64,000 nt of DNA from Bretschneidera sinensis. Taxonomy: Eukaryota > Streptophyta > Magnoliopsida > Brassicales > Akaniaceae. The translations under genes and the position numbers were made by a program. This document shows, piece after piece, positions 36,916 to 50,046 of this stretch; the first letter of the stretch is position 1; each line of letters begins with the position of its first letter. The notes below the pieces were generated by a model. It saw nothing but the letters and a program-made list of their open reading frames with translations. It was not told the DNA's origin and ran no database searches. The stretch covers positions 145,385,625 to 145,449,624 of the forward strand of contig CM043698.1 in assembly GCA_023935145.1 (NCBI GenBank). Direction: 5' to 3'.

Positions 36916-37910
36916 AAGAGAGGAGAGGAAACAATTTTTTTAAATATATATATATAAAATAAGTTGAATATATTATTAGGTAGGTCCCATTGCATTAGAG
37001 AAGTATAACTAATTTAAAGAAAACTAATTAAATATATATAATAAAATGAATATATTGTCAAGTTTGAGTTAATTTACTAGAAAATAAAAGAATAAAGTAT
37101 AATTACATTCAAATATTTTATTGCTAAGAGTATATTAGCCCTTCACACCATATTTCATCTCAATTCTATGAAACTAGCATATCCAATCAAATTTTAAAAA
37201 TGAAAAGGTCACCTATTTTATAAGCACAACCAAACATAGAAATGAAATCTTAATTCTATTCCAACTTGATTCTATTGCTACAGAATCATAATTTTATTAC
37301 ACCGGAATTTCATTATGCTCACCAAACGTGCCATAAAGGAAATGGTTACCTTGTATTTGATACTTCAAACGTTTAGTAAAAACTTATTATAACCCGAAAA
37401 AAATAGAAAAAAGGCATACATCAATATTAAGGGTAAAACACAAATGCATCCCTCTAGTTTTATGGTAATCACAACTTAGTCTTTAGTTCTAAAAAAAAGG
37501 ACAAACTCATTCCAATGTTAAAAAATTTAATGAAAACGTAAGAACATGCAACTTAATGTCTTGCACCTTGTTAAAATTTATATGGTGTTTGGTAATTGGT
37601 TGGTGAATTTTTTATTTACAATTGAATTGATTAGTTTTTAACTTTTTGGTTGCAATTTGTTTAAAACTGTCTGACACCATAATTCATGGTTAATAACAAT
37701 AACTTGTTGATAATTTTTTTTCTTCGTATTTATATAATTGATATATACACATATCATATAATTTTGACCAACAAATACTCTTTACACATAAATAACCCAT
37801 AAACTATTCTTTTTCATTATTGATACTATGATTTTATAATATAAATAAGGGTGGGTAAAGAGAGAAAAAAATAAATATTCAAAAAAACAAAAGCAAACAA
37901 AATAAAAGTT
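36916..37910. other. AT-rich spacer
   Basis: No coding signal. Around 37425-37560 the text resembles common non-autonomous plant repeats of the GGGTAAAACACAAATGCATCC type. Confidence 0.4.
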
Positions 37911-38073
37911 GTGATACCATATGCTCGATTTTGTAGGAGTTACTACGGAATCAAAAAAGTCCATTAATAATTATAAAAAATTGAATGACAATTTTATTAT
38001 TTAATTTTTTTATAATTATTAATAATTTTTTTAATTCCGTAATAACTCATACGAAATCTGATTAGTGGATCAC
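37911..38073. mobile_element. MITE with about 70-bp terminal inverted repeats
   Basis: The 163-bp element begins GTGATACCATATGCTCGAT and ends CTGATTAGTGGATCAC. The arms share AGTTACTACGGAAT and ATTAATAATTATAAAAAATT in inverted form. No target-site duplication longer than 2 bp was seen. Related copies are at 26262-26419 and 40067-40252. Confidence 0.7.
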
Positions 38074-39940
38074 TTCTTAAAAAAATTAGGAAACTGGCCA
38101 GCTGGTGCATAAAAAAACTAAAGAGGGGAAAAATACTCAATTTTTCTTTTCCCTCTTAATAACTTCATTTCTTCTTTCCAACAACAAAAACGACCCATTA
38201 ACTCTCAAAAGTGTAATTTCAAACACTTCCTCGAGAAAATGGAGAGCACGTGTACCACTCTCTCCACTTTCTCTCTCTTCATCTCCTTCACGTTTTTTTC
38301 TTTATATTTTCATTCTCTGTTCCTCTCTAGTCAGATCTCCGCCCCACCAACTCTGTCAGCTGCTGCCATTTTCCTCCGACAATGCCTAAGTTTTTTTGGA
38401 ATTTTTTTAACTCAATCAAATAACACACAACTACAATAATAAAAATATAAAAAAATAAACAAAAAGGTTTTAATGTAATTCGGTATAACTTTTTATCTAT
38501 GTCTATGAGTCAATTACTACTATATTAAAATACATAATTTTTTTTAACAAAACAGTGTGAAAAGTTTTCTTAAACAAAACAGTGTTAAAAGTTTTCTTAA
38601 ACAATATACAAATTTTCTAAACAAATTCGTGTGAAAACTCTCCTCAATCTTACAATTCAAACTTCAATACACTAAATATTTGCTAAACCATTGAATAAAA
38701 CATTTTTTTACAAGTTATACTATTTGATTTGCTATACTTTACATATAACTAATTATTCATATTTCAGTAATAAGGTGAATGACTAACTATATTGATGTCC
38801 ATATTTATAAAACTAGTATCTACATCTTTTTGATATATAAACGATGTGAGACTATAATTACTTACAATAACATTTCTTTCCAACGTGGGATTTGAGAAGT
38901 ATCCCAATAAATTCTATACTCGATTCAAATCTCCAAACATTTCGACTCTAGGTCGGGTTTACCTCCACCCGATCAAAACATTCCTATTTTAATCAGGCCT
39001 TTAATATCAATTAATCAGATTTCGAAACTAATCTCAACATGTTTTCCTCTTTTATGTTTTTTTTGTCTGCTCAACCTCTTCTCCTCCCTTCCTCTTCTCA
39101 CTTTCCCTATCTACTGCATCTCTCTTCCTTTTTCTATCCCTGATTTCTCTTTAAAAAAATAAATCAAAGTAGATCTCAAATGATAGCCCATGAAAAATAG
39201 AGAATAGTAGAAAATAATTTAGGAAGGCAAAAAGGCCACCGGAGACTAGAGAAGGGAAATACAAAAAGAGAAAAGTATGAATTCGAGAAACCAAGATTAA
39301 AGATGACCAAATAAATATGAACGAGGTACTTGTGCTGCCCACTTAAAATTAAAATATTTTTTTAATAATTTTAATGTATTATTAGATAAATATCATATTA
39401 CTACTATAAAAAAACGTGACACACTTGAAGAAAATTTTATAAGAGAGAATCATCTTTTCTTTCTTTTAAAGCAAAATCCATCATGATTCACGTTTAATGC
39501 GTTTGATAGAATTAAAGTCAAGCTATGATTCAAATGGTGTTGAAGAAATGCATGCAATATCTATTATCTAGACTTTTCTTCATAATGATTCCCCCATTGA
39601 TAGTAGCTTTTATGACCATGATCATGCTAAAAAAAATTGTCACATGAGTGGTCCACCTCTCTCTCCATTATGGGACACTATAACATGGATAATCCGTCAT
39701 CCACATTAGTTGTCCAAATCGCACAAGAGTAACGTGAGATAGTTACACATGCAAATAATAAAGTTTAATTGGAAGCATAATTTTTTAATGAAAAAATGAT
39801 TTTTTTTTATTAAAACAATATTATAAACAAATGATACAATAATTGATTTAATTATAATATAAATTCGTAATATCACGTTATCCATACAGAAGTCCACAAT
39901 ACTATCATAATCCAAAAAAATAAAACAAATAACCGATAAA
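38074..39940. other. Spacer with minor repeats
   Basis: A two-unit 27-bp tandem repeat lies at 38546-38599 (AACAAAACAGTGTGAAAAG type). CT-rich DNA at 38258-38350 gives short hydrophobic ORFs by composition. The text at 38880-39000 (CCAACGTGGGATTTGAGAAG) resembles a common plant LTR fragment. No supported gene. Confidence 0.4.
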
Positions 39941-40020
39941 CCAATACCTCACACACCACGAGAATTGAACCTGAGATCTTATAGTCCCAAAACCTTAACT
40001 TTGATCACTAAATCAATACT
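39941..40020 (-). mobile_element. tRNA-like SINE head candidate
   Basis: Read on the minus strand, TGATTTAGTGATCAAAG looks like a pol III A box and GGTTCAATTC like a B box about 28 bp further on. No poly-A tail or target-site duplication was established. Confidence 0.35.
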
Positions 40021-40066
40021 TCATAACTTGGTCAACAATAAGCCATGCCACACTTTTGATATGTGA

Positions 40067-40252
40067 ATTTTGATCTCACAAAACTAATTCCGTGGAAGTT
40101 ACTACAGAACCAAAGAAATTTACTGATAATTACGAGAAAATACAATAATAACTGAATATAAACAATTAATTTTTTAAATAATATTCAGCTAGTATTGCAT
40201 TATTCAGTAAACTTCTTCGATTCCATAGAAACAACACACTTAATATGCTAAT
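40067..40252. mobile_element. Diverged MITE, same family as 37911-38073
   Basis: The left end GGAAGTTACTACAGAACCAA and an inverted right end TTCGATTCCATAGAAAC correspond to the 37911-38073 arms. The interior is diverged. Confidence 0.45.
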
Positions 40253-42940
40253 CAAATAATTCATTTTTGTAACTAGTAATTATATAATTTTTTAAAGTGC
40301 AATTAATATCATTGAATCAGCCTGTAATAGGAGTAAATTCTATAGTATTTTTTTATACCATTTAATTTTACCATTGGGTTGATTAAGTTTTTTTTCTACA
40401 AATTTAATCAAATGTTTTTTTAATTTAAAAAATAAAAGTAATTATGATCAAACCAAATCAAACCATTTATTGTTTTTTTTTTATTGTTCAACAGACTATC
40501 ATTTTTTTGTGTAAATAAAAAATAAACATGAAATTAAATTTGGAAAAACAAAAAACTTAGCCAAATCAATTGGACTTCTCGATTATAAAATTAAAATGTT
40601 AGTGGACATGTGCAATTGGTTGTATATGTATAGCATTAATTATAGGCATGTGTTTTATTGCATAATCCAGATAAACCCTCTTTGATTATCTGGATTTTAA
40701 GTTGTAAACGCTTGTTTCTTAAGTAACTTCTCAATTTAATCCTTGCAGTTTAATTCAGTAATTATTAAATAATAAAAGATTCCTCACTTGCAAGGGCAGT
40801 TTAAAGAGACAAAAGGTCCAGCTTTCACAGCCTCCTAATTTGGGAACAATTAAATTATACCCAGAATTGAAAAATGCTTTTAAGTAAAAAAAATATAATT
40901 GAAAAATGCTCTTTTAGTTGGTATTAATTAGTATATATCTTTTTAAAAATAAAATTATTAATGCCAATCTCAAGAATCCAAAATAAAAGTCCAAAGATGG
41001 TTTTGATGTCGAAAATTTGATAGGTTAAGCGAATAGACGCGATGAAATACTTACGCACACAAAGATAAAAAAAACCCTAAAGAGTTTGAGGAAGATCGAA
41101 AAAGGGTTGTGCTTCCACGGGATTCTCCATTGCTTAAATCCTAAACGAGATAATAAAATAAAAAACAAAAATGCTAGAAGATTTGAGAATGAGTCAAGTA
41201 TTACTTTGTGTTATTTATAAAATTATTTTTTTACCCTTAAAAAGTGTCCGGTGTTATTAATGTATTAGTGGGAATTTTTTTCCTTATATCAGATGGTAAA
41301 GCAAGGAAATTAAAGCCAAAATTGGGGTAGTTTTTGAATTTGGACTAATTAAAGGAAATATATCTAGACAAATTAAAAGCAGCAGATTGTCTTCCAAAAA
41401 TATCAGTTTCACATTGGACATGCTGATTGCACATAGTGGTATATATAATGACCGGATAGTAATATCTTGAACAACAGAAGGGTACTTCTGTACTTTTGAG
41501 TAGTGGGTTCATCTCATGATGCGGTGCTGCTCTCGTGATCATCGTCCAACGTGTCGTGAAATACAGATCCGCTAAATTCATGTGTTTACAAAGGGAAATG
41601 GATATTGCCAAGGCAAACTCTACAATACACAAGGCGTTAACATTGGCAAGAGACAAAACGGTCGCTTTTAAAGTCTACTTCTACAATTTTGTTTTTTCTT
41701 TATTTTTTTTATTTGTAATTAATAAATGTATTGAAAAAGTCATTTAACTTGAAAACAAAAATGAAGTCACACGTTTTTATGGTAACAAATTTTAATTACT
41801 CTTTTTTGTAAGAGAAAATATCAAACCCAAATCCATTTCACGACAGATGAAAAAATAATCGTTCAACAAAAAAGTTTGCGTATTTTTTTTGTTTCATAAT
41901 AAATATAGCAACCAAAACACAAATTAAATAATAGCACTAATTATTGTATAAAAAATTATTTTATTATTTCAAACACAAATTTTTTTTGTTTCACGACAAA
42001 TGTTTTTATTATTTTAAAATTATTTCAAACACTTTAAGTATTAATTCATCAAACATCGAATAAAATAATATTAAAATTAAATTAAAGTGTTATCAATTAA
42101 AACACTTGATTATAATTATAAATTAAAAATAAATTTAATCAAATCAAACATAATCATATTAATTTTTTTCTGTGATTATTTAAGTTGTTGATCTAACTTC
42201 AGCATTATAATTGTTATTATCAATATGCTAAAACATCCATTTGCATTTAATTGTAATTCTTTTTTAGTTTTGCAAAAATATTGCATTTGAAAAATATTTT
42301 AATTTATTTAAAAATTTGACCATGCCGTTAACTTTACTTTTTTGATAGGTCCTAAAACCTTAATTTGATTGTGAAATGTATTGTCCCACATAACTATAAA
42401 ATTAGTTGTTTTACTGTTATTATCATTATATACCATTAACTAATATCAAAAGATTTCAGTTTAATAATTTCATAATTAAAATTACAAAATTAATAATATA
42501 TCAATATTGTAATAAATGTAATAAAAAATTTAAACATAATTCAATTGGTAATCACAAGTTGTTTTTTCTTTAGAAAAATTTAAAGCTTAAATATTTGTTC
42601 TAATAATTGAATTTGATAAAAGAAAAAAAAATAAAAAAAATCCAAAGCTCAAATATCTGTTCTAATAATTGAAATTGATGAAAGAATGGAAAAAAATAAT
42701 CACCATAAAAGAGTTTATTGGCAGCAATCCATAAAAGAGAGAAAGGAATAGGATTGAAAAATTTATTGGGAGTGAGTATAAAAAACACCAGCACAAAAAA
42801 CCATAAAAGCGGTAAACTCAAGACACAAAAAAGAAAATCCATTTACTTAATTTGTAACTGCGACGAGAAAAACGGTAGTCTAACGTTTTTCACTGTTTGT
42901 AGAAGTCAAAGAAAGCGGAATCCTCTGCTCACCTGAAAAA
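40253..42940. other. AT-rich spacer up to the PPI-like promoter
   Basis: No gene recognised. A less AT-rich patch at 41340-41660 gives a few short ORFs on both strands without family resemblance. The last few hundred bases probably include the PPI-like promoter. Confidence 0.4.
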
Positions 42941-43180
42941 TCTCTCTAAACAGATACATACCAATAGTAACTATAGGGTAATTCTCTCTTCTCCCTCTCT
43001 CTTGAAATAGTACAAAAAGAGAGACTCGAGGGAGGAGGGTCTGTGTGTGGGGGAAAGAAAAAAAGGACTGAGATCTGACCAATTTCTCTTTTGGGTTTTT
43101 GTCAAAACTCGAAATTTTGGGGGCCCTTTCTCTAAAGGGTCTTTTCTTCTCCTCCTTGCAGCTTCCCTTATCTTTTCCTG

Positions 43181-44040
43181 GTAACAATCGGTTAAATATC
43201 TCTTTTTTTTTTCTCTGATTATATATATGTTTTCACTGCCTTTGACTTTTATTTTGGGCAGTTTTACTGATTTTTGTGGAGGTGGATTCTTGGCTGAGTT
43301 GTGTTGATCTTGATAATTGAAGGTATATATTTTCGTTTCTTATTTTTTTGATAAAGTTTTGTTGGGTAATTCTGTTTTTGATGCATTTGGTTTTGCATTC
43401 TTGGTTTGGTTATGTGAAGAGGCTTGATCTTATGAAGTGACATATTTTCATGATCTGATGTGGTGTCCTGGTTATGGTTTTCTTGTATGGTAATTAAGAT
43501 ATAGATGTATAAATGTTTTCAGATATGATGAATTTCTCTCCTTTACTTCTTTTTTTTTATATGCATATATATTATTGTGCAGATCGGTCAAATGCATGCA
43601 CATTCTTTTTATGAATAAAATTTGAGTTTTCTTTTAATCTGATTTGTTTTTTCTATCTTGGTTTATCTTGTTTTGCTGTTTGACAGATCGATGAAGCTTT
43701 TAGCTGTTCATAAACTTTGCCTAATTGCTGATTTCTCATATGATCTTGTAGATTCGTTTGTTTGTTTGATCTTGATTGAAAGATCTTTGTTAAACGACTT
43801 GAAAGCAATGGATCTTTGTCTTAAATCTTTTGTTTGACTAAGTTTGAAATTATCATGTGTTTTAGCAAAACTATATGTTTGTTTACCCATTTGATCAATT
43901 CAATAAAATAACATGAAAAAGAAATGGCTTTTGATTTGTCTGAGCATTTTATGAAACGAGTTAATTAAATATTTATTGACATGATATGTTATTGTCTTTT
44001 CCATTAGGATTTTTGATCTTGTGAGGCTTTTCTTCGTTAG
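43181..44040 (+). other. Probable 5' UTR intron of the PPI-like gene
   Basis: A donor CCTG|GTAACA at 43181 follows a pyrimidine-rich leader (42960-43180). Acceptors CCATTAG at 44001-44007 or TCGTTAG at 44034-44040 precede the ATG at 44046. The intervening DNA is T-rich and non-coding, as expected for a leader intron. Confidence 0.55.
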
Positions 44041-44045
44041 GATCA

Positions 44046-47000
44046 ATGGGTGTTGAGTTTATGGGGTTTGAGGTGGTCCCAGCACCTGTGGGGGCTGTTG
44101 ACGAAGTGGATAAGCCTTCTCTTCACGAGAAGGAAAATGGGAAACTGGAGCAGGACCTGGGGCACAACGAGCCCATCAAATTCGGTTCACACGGTGATGA
44201 GCCCGTTGAAGGAGAAGAGGATAATGCATCCAATGCCAATTTTCTCAAGGATGCTGTTGAGGAGTGGCCTGCACCTAAGCAGATCCACTCTTTCTATTTT
44301 GTCAGGTGCCGAACTTATGATGATCCAAAAATAAGTGCCAAAATTGATCATGCTGACAAAGAGGTTCATCAGAAGAATCAGGAACGGTTTGAAATTATCG
44401 AAAAACTGAAAGCAAAGAGGGTGAGTTCAAAGCTCTAATCGTGATTACCTGATACAGCATTATATATATTAAAAGAAGACATAGCATTGTTATTTTAGTT
44501 AAGTCAAGCGACCAAAATATCATATTAGCCACTAGTGATCAATACTTTAGGACTTTATTCTATCCTGTTTTGGACATGTTGATTATTCTAATGAATAAAT
44601 TTTTCTCATGTTTGTGAAGTATTAGGAAAACCCTATAGACAGGACTATAAAGACAGCCTTTTACTTTCACTTATTATGCTTTAAGAAATGTCATTTAACG
44701 CCAGCACTTGTAAATAAGTTTGTGTGGTAATTTTTTCAATCAGATATGTCCTTTGTTAAATCAAGCTACAAAAATATCATATTAGCCACTAGTGATCAAT
44801 ACTTTAGGACTTTATTCTATCCTGTTTTGTACATGTTGATTATTCAAATGAATAATTTTTTCTAATGTGGGCGGAGTGTTTCACGAAAACCCTATAGTTG
44901 GGACTATAAAGACAGCATTTTACTTCCACTTGTCATGCTTTAAGAAATGTCATTTGACGCCAGCACTTGTAAATAAGTTAGTGTGGTTAATTTTTTCAGT
45001 CAGATATGTTCTTTTGAAAGAGATGACATGACATGATAAGAGTAAGAGTAAATATGAGCAATCTATAGATGGGTGTCTGGGAGGGGTGTTTAAATTACGT
45101 ATCGAGTGACATAATATAACCGAGGTTGCTTTTTGCACTTTTATGATGTGTTGGTTTTATAGGTTTTTAACTTATTTTATTGGCACCATAACACAATCTA
45201 TTAGTAGGTAGTAAGTACATACTCTTGGATCTTCACAGTCTGGTCATATGAATATTTATTTTTCGTATTATTTTCGTTTGTGTTTAGGTAATTATATTTT
45301 TAAGATATATTTTATTATCTCATGTGGTATACTGGTATTATAGTAAAATAACTTTTAAATGTAACTTCTTTGGGTATGTATTAGTGGCTCGATGATGATT
45401 GAGAACCCATTAGATGCTATGACCTATATACATATCAAGATATTATATATTAATAACAAGGTTTACAGTATCGTTGAGATGTTAACATGACAGATTGCTA
45501 ATTTTTCTAATGATGTTCTTTGCTCCATTGTTATGGTATTAGCGTTTGCGGAAGACCGCATTTTCTTTCTTCCTAGTGGACGTTGAACCTGTGGGATGGG
45601 ACTCCACATTTCACTCCATATTTGAGGGGAGTGGGATGCCTTTTGACCTGAAGGTCGATTGGCTAACCCTTATGTATTAACATTAGATTGTTAATGGAAT
45701 CATATTTATTGATCCATTTGCTTAATACATGGCCCCAAACAATGATTTGCTGGTAAAGGTGGTTCTTTGAAATTTATTAGGTTTAGGAATTTTATCTTGA
45801 TAATAGTTGCATCAATATTCTATCAAAGTTGTAGGAGATGAATTAGAACCTCAAAAAATTTAGTTGTAATTTAATTTTTCTTCTCTTCTGTAGGCTGCTA
45901 GACTGGAGTTGAATGCTCAGTTGTTCTCTTTGAGAACTGAGCGTAAGGAATATAATACAATTTTGGATGGGAAGAAAAAGGAAATGGAACCTCTGCAGCA
46001 GGCTCTGGGAAAGTGGCGCAACACAAATAGTGGTGGTTTATGCTCATCTGAGGAGGAGCTTAATGCTCTTGTATGATGCAACTGCAAGCTCTAAAAAATG
46101 TTGGAATTCATCTGTTTGGAATCTTTCTGACAATTCTCTTTTTCTCTCCGATTGGGGATTGGTGAATGCAGATCCATAGCTTTAATTATCGCATCCAACA
46201 TGAGAGCATCCCTTTGTCTGAGGAGAAGCAACTCCTTAGAGAAATTAAGCAGCTTGAGGGGACCAGGGAGAAGGTCGTAGCTAATGCCGCAATCAGATTG
46301 AAGCTTCAGGACTCTTTGGGTCAGAAAGATGCCATTCAAGACCAGGTTAAAGTAAGACAATTCAACTTTGAACTTGTATCATTTGGAGGTTGTTTTTTCA
46401 CCTAGTTTTCCTGTAGTTATTACAAATTTAAATTATCATGAGATATATACTAATAGTCACAATTTTTTTTACATCATTGTAGCATATGGGTGTTGATTTC
46501 GATGGAGTAAGGAAGGAGCGTCGAGCAGTTTCGGCAAAAATTACTCTCCTGGAAGACAAATGGAAGGCAATAGATGATGAGATTAGTTCTTTGCAGGAAG
46601 AGCTTGAAGTTGTGACCAACGAGAGGAACAAAGCGGTTGAAACCATTCAGGAACTGAGGCAGAAGCGTGATGAGGGGGTACCTTCCTTTCACTTATGTCT
46701 TTTATTGATCATTGAAAGGGTTTTAATTGTTGTACATGTATAGTTAATGGTTTTCAGTCTCTTAATTTTTTTACCTTTCTAATGATATTCTCATGGTTTT
46801 TCCTTATGCGTAATCTATCAGAGAACCATTACTGCAAGTCAGCAAGTTAGAGGCATTTTATGGCTTGAATCATAGTGGGGTCTAATGGGCATGAATCTTA
46901 GTTGCATTCTAGTGGTTCAATACCTGACCCGGAGTCAGTTCACGTGGTAGTGTTCTATAAAATAATTGAGACATAAAAAAATAAATTATTAAATATTTAT

Positions 47001-48846
47001 TACATAATTTACATTAGAAGGAAAAACAAATTATTGCTTAATGTGGATTTGGTTTCTATTACCCTAGAAACTGAGGCCCATACCTTTATATACTTAGCAG
47101 GTTCAGGCAGGCTTGTCGTTACAGATATATTGGTGAGTTGAAAACGAATGCAGACAGACACGTGTGACGTGCCTATTGATGCATGTCCCTCTCCATTCCC
47201 ATCCTCACCACAAACATACACACTGCATGAATGTTGGCTTCAGGTTCTCTATTTGCAAATTATGAGTTTTAAGACTTCTGTGTTTTTGTGTATGAGAGGC
47301 TAAAATTTCCCTTCTCATGCAAAAGTTAGTATATGATCTAATCCAGTGTGTAAGGTAAAGAGTGTAAGATAGAAGAGACCAGGTAAAATAGCAATTTGCT
47401 AATGACACTTAACACTAGATTTTGTGTATTGTATTGCCTTATATGATGTTGTTTTTGTCATTTTCCTATTGCTTCGTTCACATAATGTTTCTCTCCGTGC
47501 TTTTAAAAACTTATCTTACAGCTTGTTTTGTAATGGGCTTCACTTTAAATTGTTCAAATTATAAGTTTTATGAAAAAAAGAATTAACCACTCAACTGTTG
47601 GTTCCCTCTTATTCTGTCCTGAGTATGGAAAGATGCTGTAGAGCTTCACTGATTTCATTTGTACTAAATTCATATGCATAGTATCGCAAAAAGCTGTAGT
47701 CATCATTGTCTATTTTACAGAATGCCAACTTTTTTCAAAGCCGTACAGTCCTGTTCAAAGCCAGAAAATTGGCTACATACAAAAATATAAAGGATCTTGA
47801 GGAGTTTTCGCATGCTGAGGTTTGCTCAACTAGTATATTTCGTCAAGAACATTCACAGTTTTTGTATTGCAGCTGCATCCTTATCTTTCAGTTTTGATCT
47901 TTATGTTTATTAGGTTGAGAAATTTATGTCCCTCTGGAATGGTACAAAGGCATTCAGGGATGATTATGAGAAGAGGATTTTTGCATCACTCGATAGTCGA
48001 CAATTGAGCAGGGATGGACGGATAAGGAATCCTGATGAGAAGCCGCTGGTGATGCCAGTGGCACCATTGCCCTCTGAAACTGAGACACTGCCAAAAGCTA
48101 GTGTAAAACGATCAAAGGAGGATTCCAAAACCTCTCCTCAACAAGATTCTTCTCTTACCCAGAAGGTCCAGAAAGAAGCTGGTAAAAGAGTGATGGATTC
48201 TAAATTCATTCCAGAGCATGGTGACATTGCAGACAAAGAGATATCTGGGTTAGGAAAGTTGCAAAAGGACCTTTCTTCTGCAAACAAAGAAATTGATGTG
48301 GAAAAGTTGAAGGAGATGAAAAGAGAAGAGGAACTAGCCAAAGCTAAGCATGCCATGGAAAGGAAGAAAAAGTTGGCAGAGAAAGCTGCTGCTAAAGCAG
48401 CTATGAGAGCTCAAAAAGAAGCTGAGAAGAAGCTAAAGGAAATGACAAATTTACTTACCTAATATCATTCTAATTTACTATTAGGTGATTTGTTTGGAGT
48501 TTGAAAGTGACATGATTTACCTTTCCATTTATTTCAGGAGCGTGAGAAGAAAGCAAAGAAGAAGGCTGCTGGTAATTTACCTTCTGCAGATCTTGAGGAA
48601 ACAACTGAAACATCTGACGCTTCCGAAACAGAGAAGGTTGACAATAATGTTGAGGCTTCAGCTCCAGTGAAGGAGAAAGTCCAGAAGGAGAGAACGATCA
48701 GGAACAGGAGTCGAGCAAAAGGCCCTGATGCTCTTCCAAGAGCCATCCTCAAGCGCAAAAAAGGAACTAACTATTGGCTTTGGGCCGCTCCTGTTGCTTT
48801 TGTCGTTCTGATTCTTCTAGTGCTCGCTTACTTCTATCTTCTTTAA
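44046..48846 (+). CDS. Proton pump interactor (PPI1-like)
   Basis: Exons: 44046-44420, 45894-46070, 46172-46351, 46483-46677, 47721-47819, 47914-48438, 48538-48846, giving 619 aa, close to Arabidopsis PPI1 (about 612). The N-terminus (MGVEFMGFEVVPAPVG) and the EEWPAPKQIHSFYFVRCR block match the family; the middle is long coiled coil (about 100-340), then a Lys/Glu-rich tract (KKKLAEKAAAKAAMRAQKE) and a single C-terminal membrane segment (about 598-619, APVAFVVLILLVLAYFYLL). PPI1 binds the C-terminal regulatory domain of plasma-membrane H+-ATPases and stimulates them. Six junctions are standard in phase, but the last intron, 48439-48537, opens with GA (AAG|GAAATG) where GT is expected. Without splicing there, the frame ends after 7 more codons, at TAA 48460-48462, losing the membrane anchor. 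By order the counterpart is At1g53110. Confidence 0.9.
44498..45014 (+). repeat. Tandem duplication in PPI-like intron, period 257 bp
   Basis: Copy 1 (44498-44754) and copy 2 (44755-45014) share long runs such as ATCATATTAGCCACTAGTGA and AACGCCAGCACTTGTAAATA with scattered changes (about 90% identical by eye). No ORF of note. It looks like a simple local duplication. Confidence 0.85.
46678..47720 (+). other. Large PPI-like intron, nothing recognised
   Basis: It lies between the exons ending ...QKRDEG and beginning NANFFQS. No coding exon in phase and no clear element. Confidence 0.5.
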
Positions 48847-50046
48847 AGAAGTGAAAGTAGAATGAAGTAGAGCAATTAACGAACAAACTTTTTTTCTGGT
48901 TGAAGAGCATGTGTGTGGAGTCATCTTGTGGAGGGATGGATACAGAACTAGGTCTGTAGTTTAAAATTAAGTTGATTTTGTTCTTTTCGTCCTGTCTAGG
49001 GATGGACATAAAACTCATAATGTGGTTGGTAGTGCAGTCTGAAGTATTTACTGAGTATAAACTTATATACTTCTGTCTTGGTTAAAGTTTTTTTCAAATT
49101 TTGACTTTTATCAAAATTTGTTGACTGTTGTCAGGCTTGGTGATAATTTTGATTTGTTGTCAAAACCCGACTGAAGTCTCGGTCTAAGTGCTTTGCCAGA
49201 CTAAAGTCTGAAACCTTAGGATTATACCCTTAATCCAGTAGAGAAAGTTTCAAACTTGATATCGCAGTGTATGATGCAGTCTCTGCACTTCTCATGGAGG
49301 TATGCTAACGCTCTAGAGCCAAGGGAGATTCGGTATCTTGTATCACAATCTAAGATTTTGGTCCTGGAATCATGCAGCAGAGTTTCTGGTAACTGTTGGT
49401 AATTTAATCATGAACATTTAGTCTTAGGCAAAGTGACAAACCATGGACAGAAATTTAAGGGATTCCATTTTTCAACTTTATTTTTATTAACATTTTCTTG
49501 AATAATTTAAACGTTCTCAATATAATTTAAAAAATAATATATTTTTTAAATATAATATTAAAAAAATTTAAAAATTTATTTTTAACTTTTTTCAATATCA
49601 CGGTAGTGTTGAAAAAAAGTGATAGGAAAATATTTGATAAAAAGTTAAAAACTTTTTTAACAAATAAGGGCTCCCGAGTTTTACACCATACCATAATTTC
49701 ATAAAAGAATAAAATTAAATAATCATAAATTAAAAACTAATGATTTATTTTTTTTTGGAACATTTCAATATGAACAGCGGCTGAATTTACAAAGACCATC
49801 GTTAATTGCTTATATTAAAAAAAAAAAAACTCTTATAAGTTTAAATAACTTGATTTTTTTTGTTTTAATGCTTTTTAAGGTGAATTTTACAAAAAGGTTT
49901 ATAATTTATAAAGCTGATATGGCATAATTTGATTGGTTATATTTAATTGGGTAAAAATCTCACCGTCTAGGCGCAAATCAGAGACCCCCAACCCCCAAAA
50001 GGCCTTCCATGCATTTGGTGCCATCAACTGGCTTTTTTCAGTGGCT
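48847..50046. other. Spacer between PPI-like and S4-protein genes
   Basis: It begins with the PPI 3' UTR. The text at 49450-49670 is low-complexity, including a diverged ATAATTTAAAAAATAATATATT repeat like blocks near 11900 and 21290. The final 100 bases contain the S4-gene leader. An in-frame ATG at 49933 was not chosen as start. Confidence 0.45.

Noticed and set aside
38105..38439. Overlapping short ORFs with hydrophobic, Ser-rich products
   Set aside because: They follow from CT-rich DNA. No splice partner, no family resemblance.
41345..41747. ORFs on both strands (103 and 70 codons)
   Set aside because: No recognised domain, and the same DNA is open on both strands; likely chance.
44050..44334. 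94-codon ORF overlapping the PPI-like first coding exon
   Set aside because: Alternative-frame shadow of the PPI-like coding exon 44046-44420.
49933..50046. Upstream in-frame ATG of the S4-protein gene
   Set aside because: The downstream ATG gives a good transit peptide, and the upstream part has no such character.
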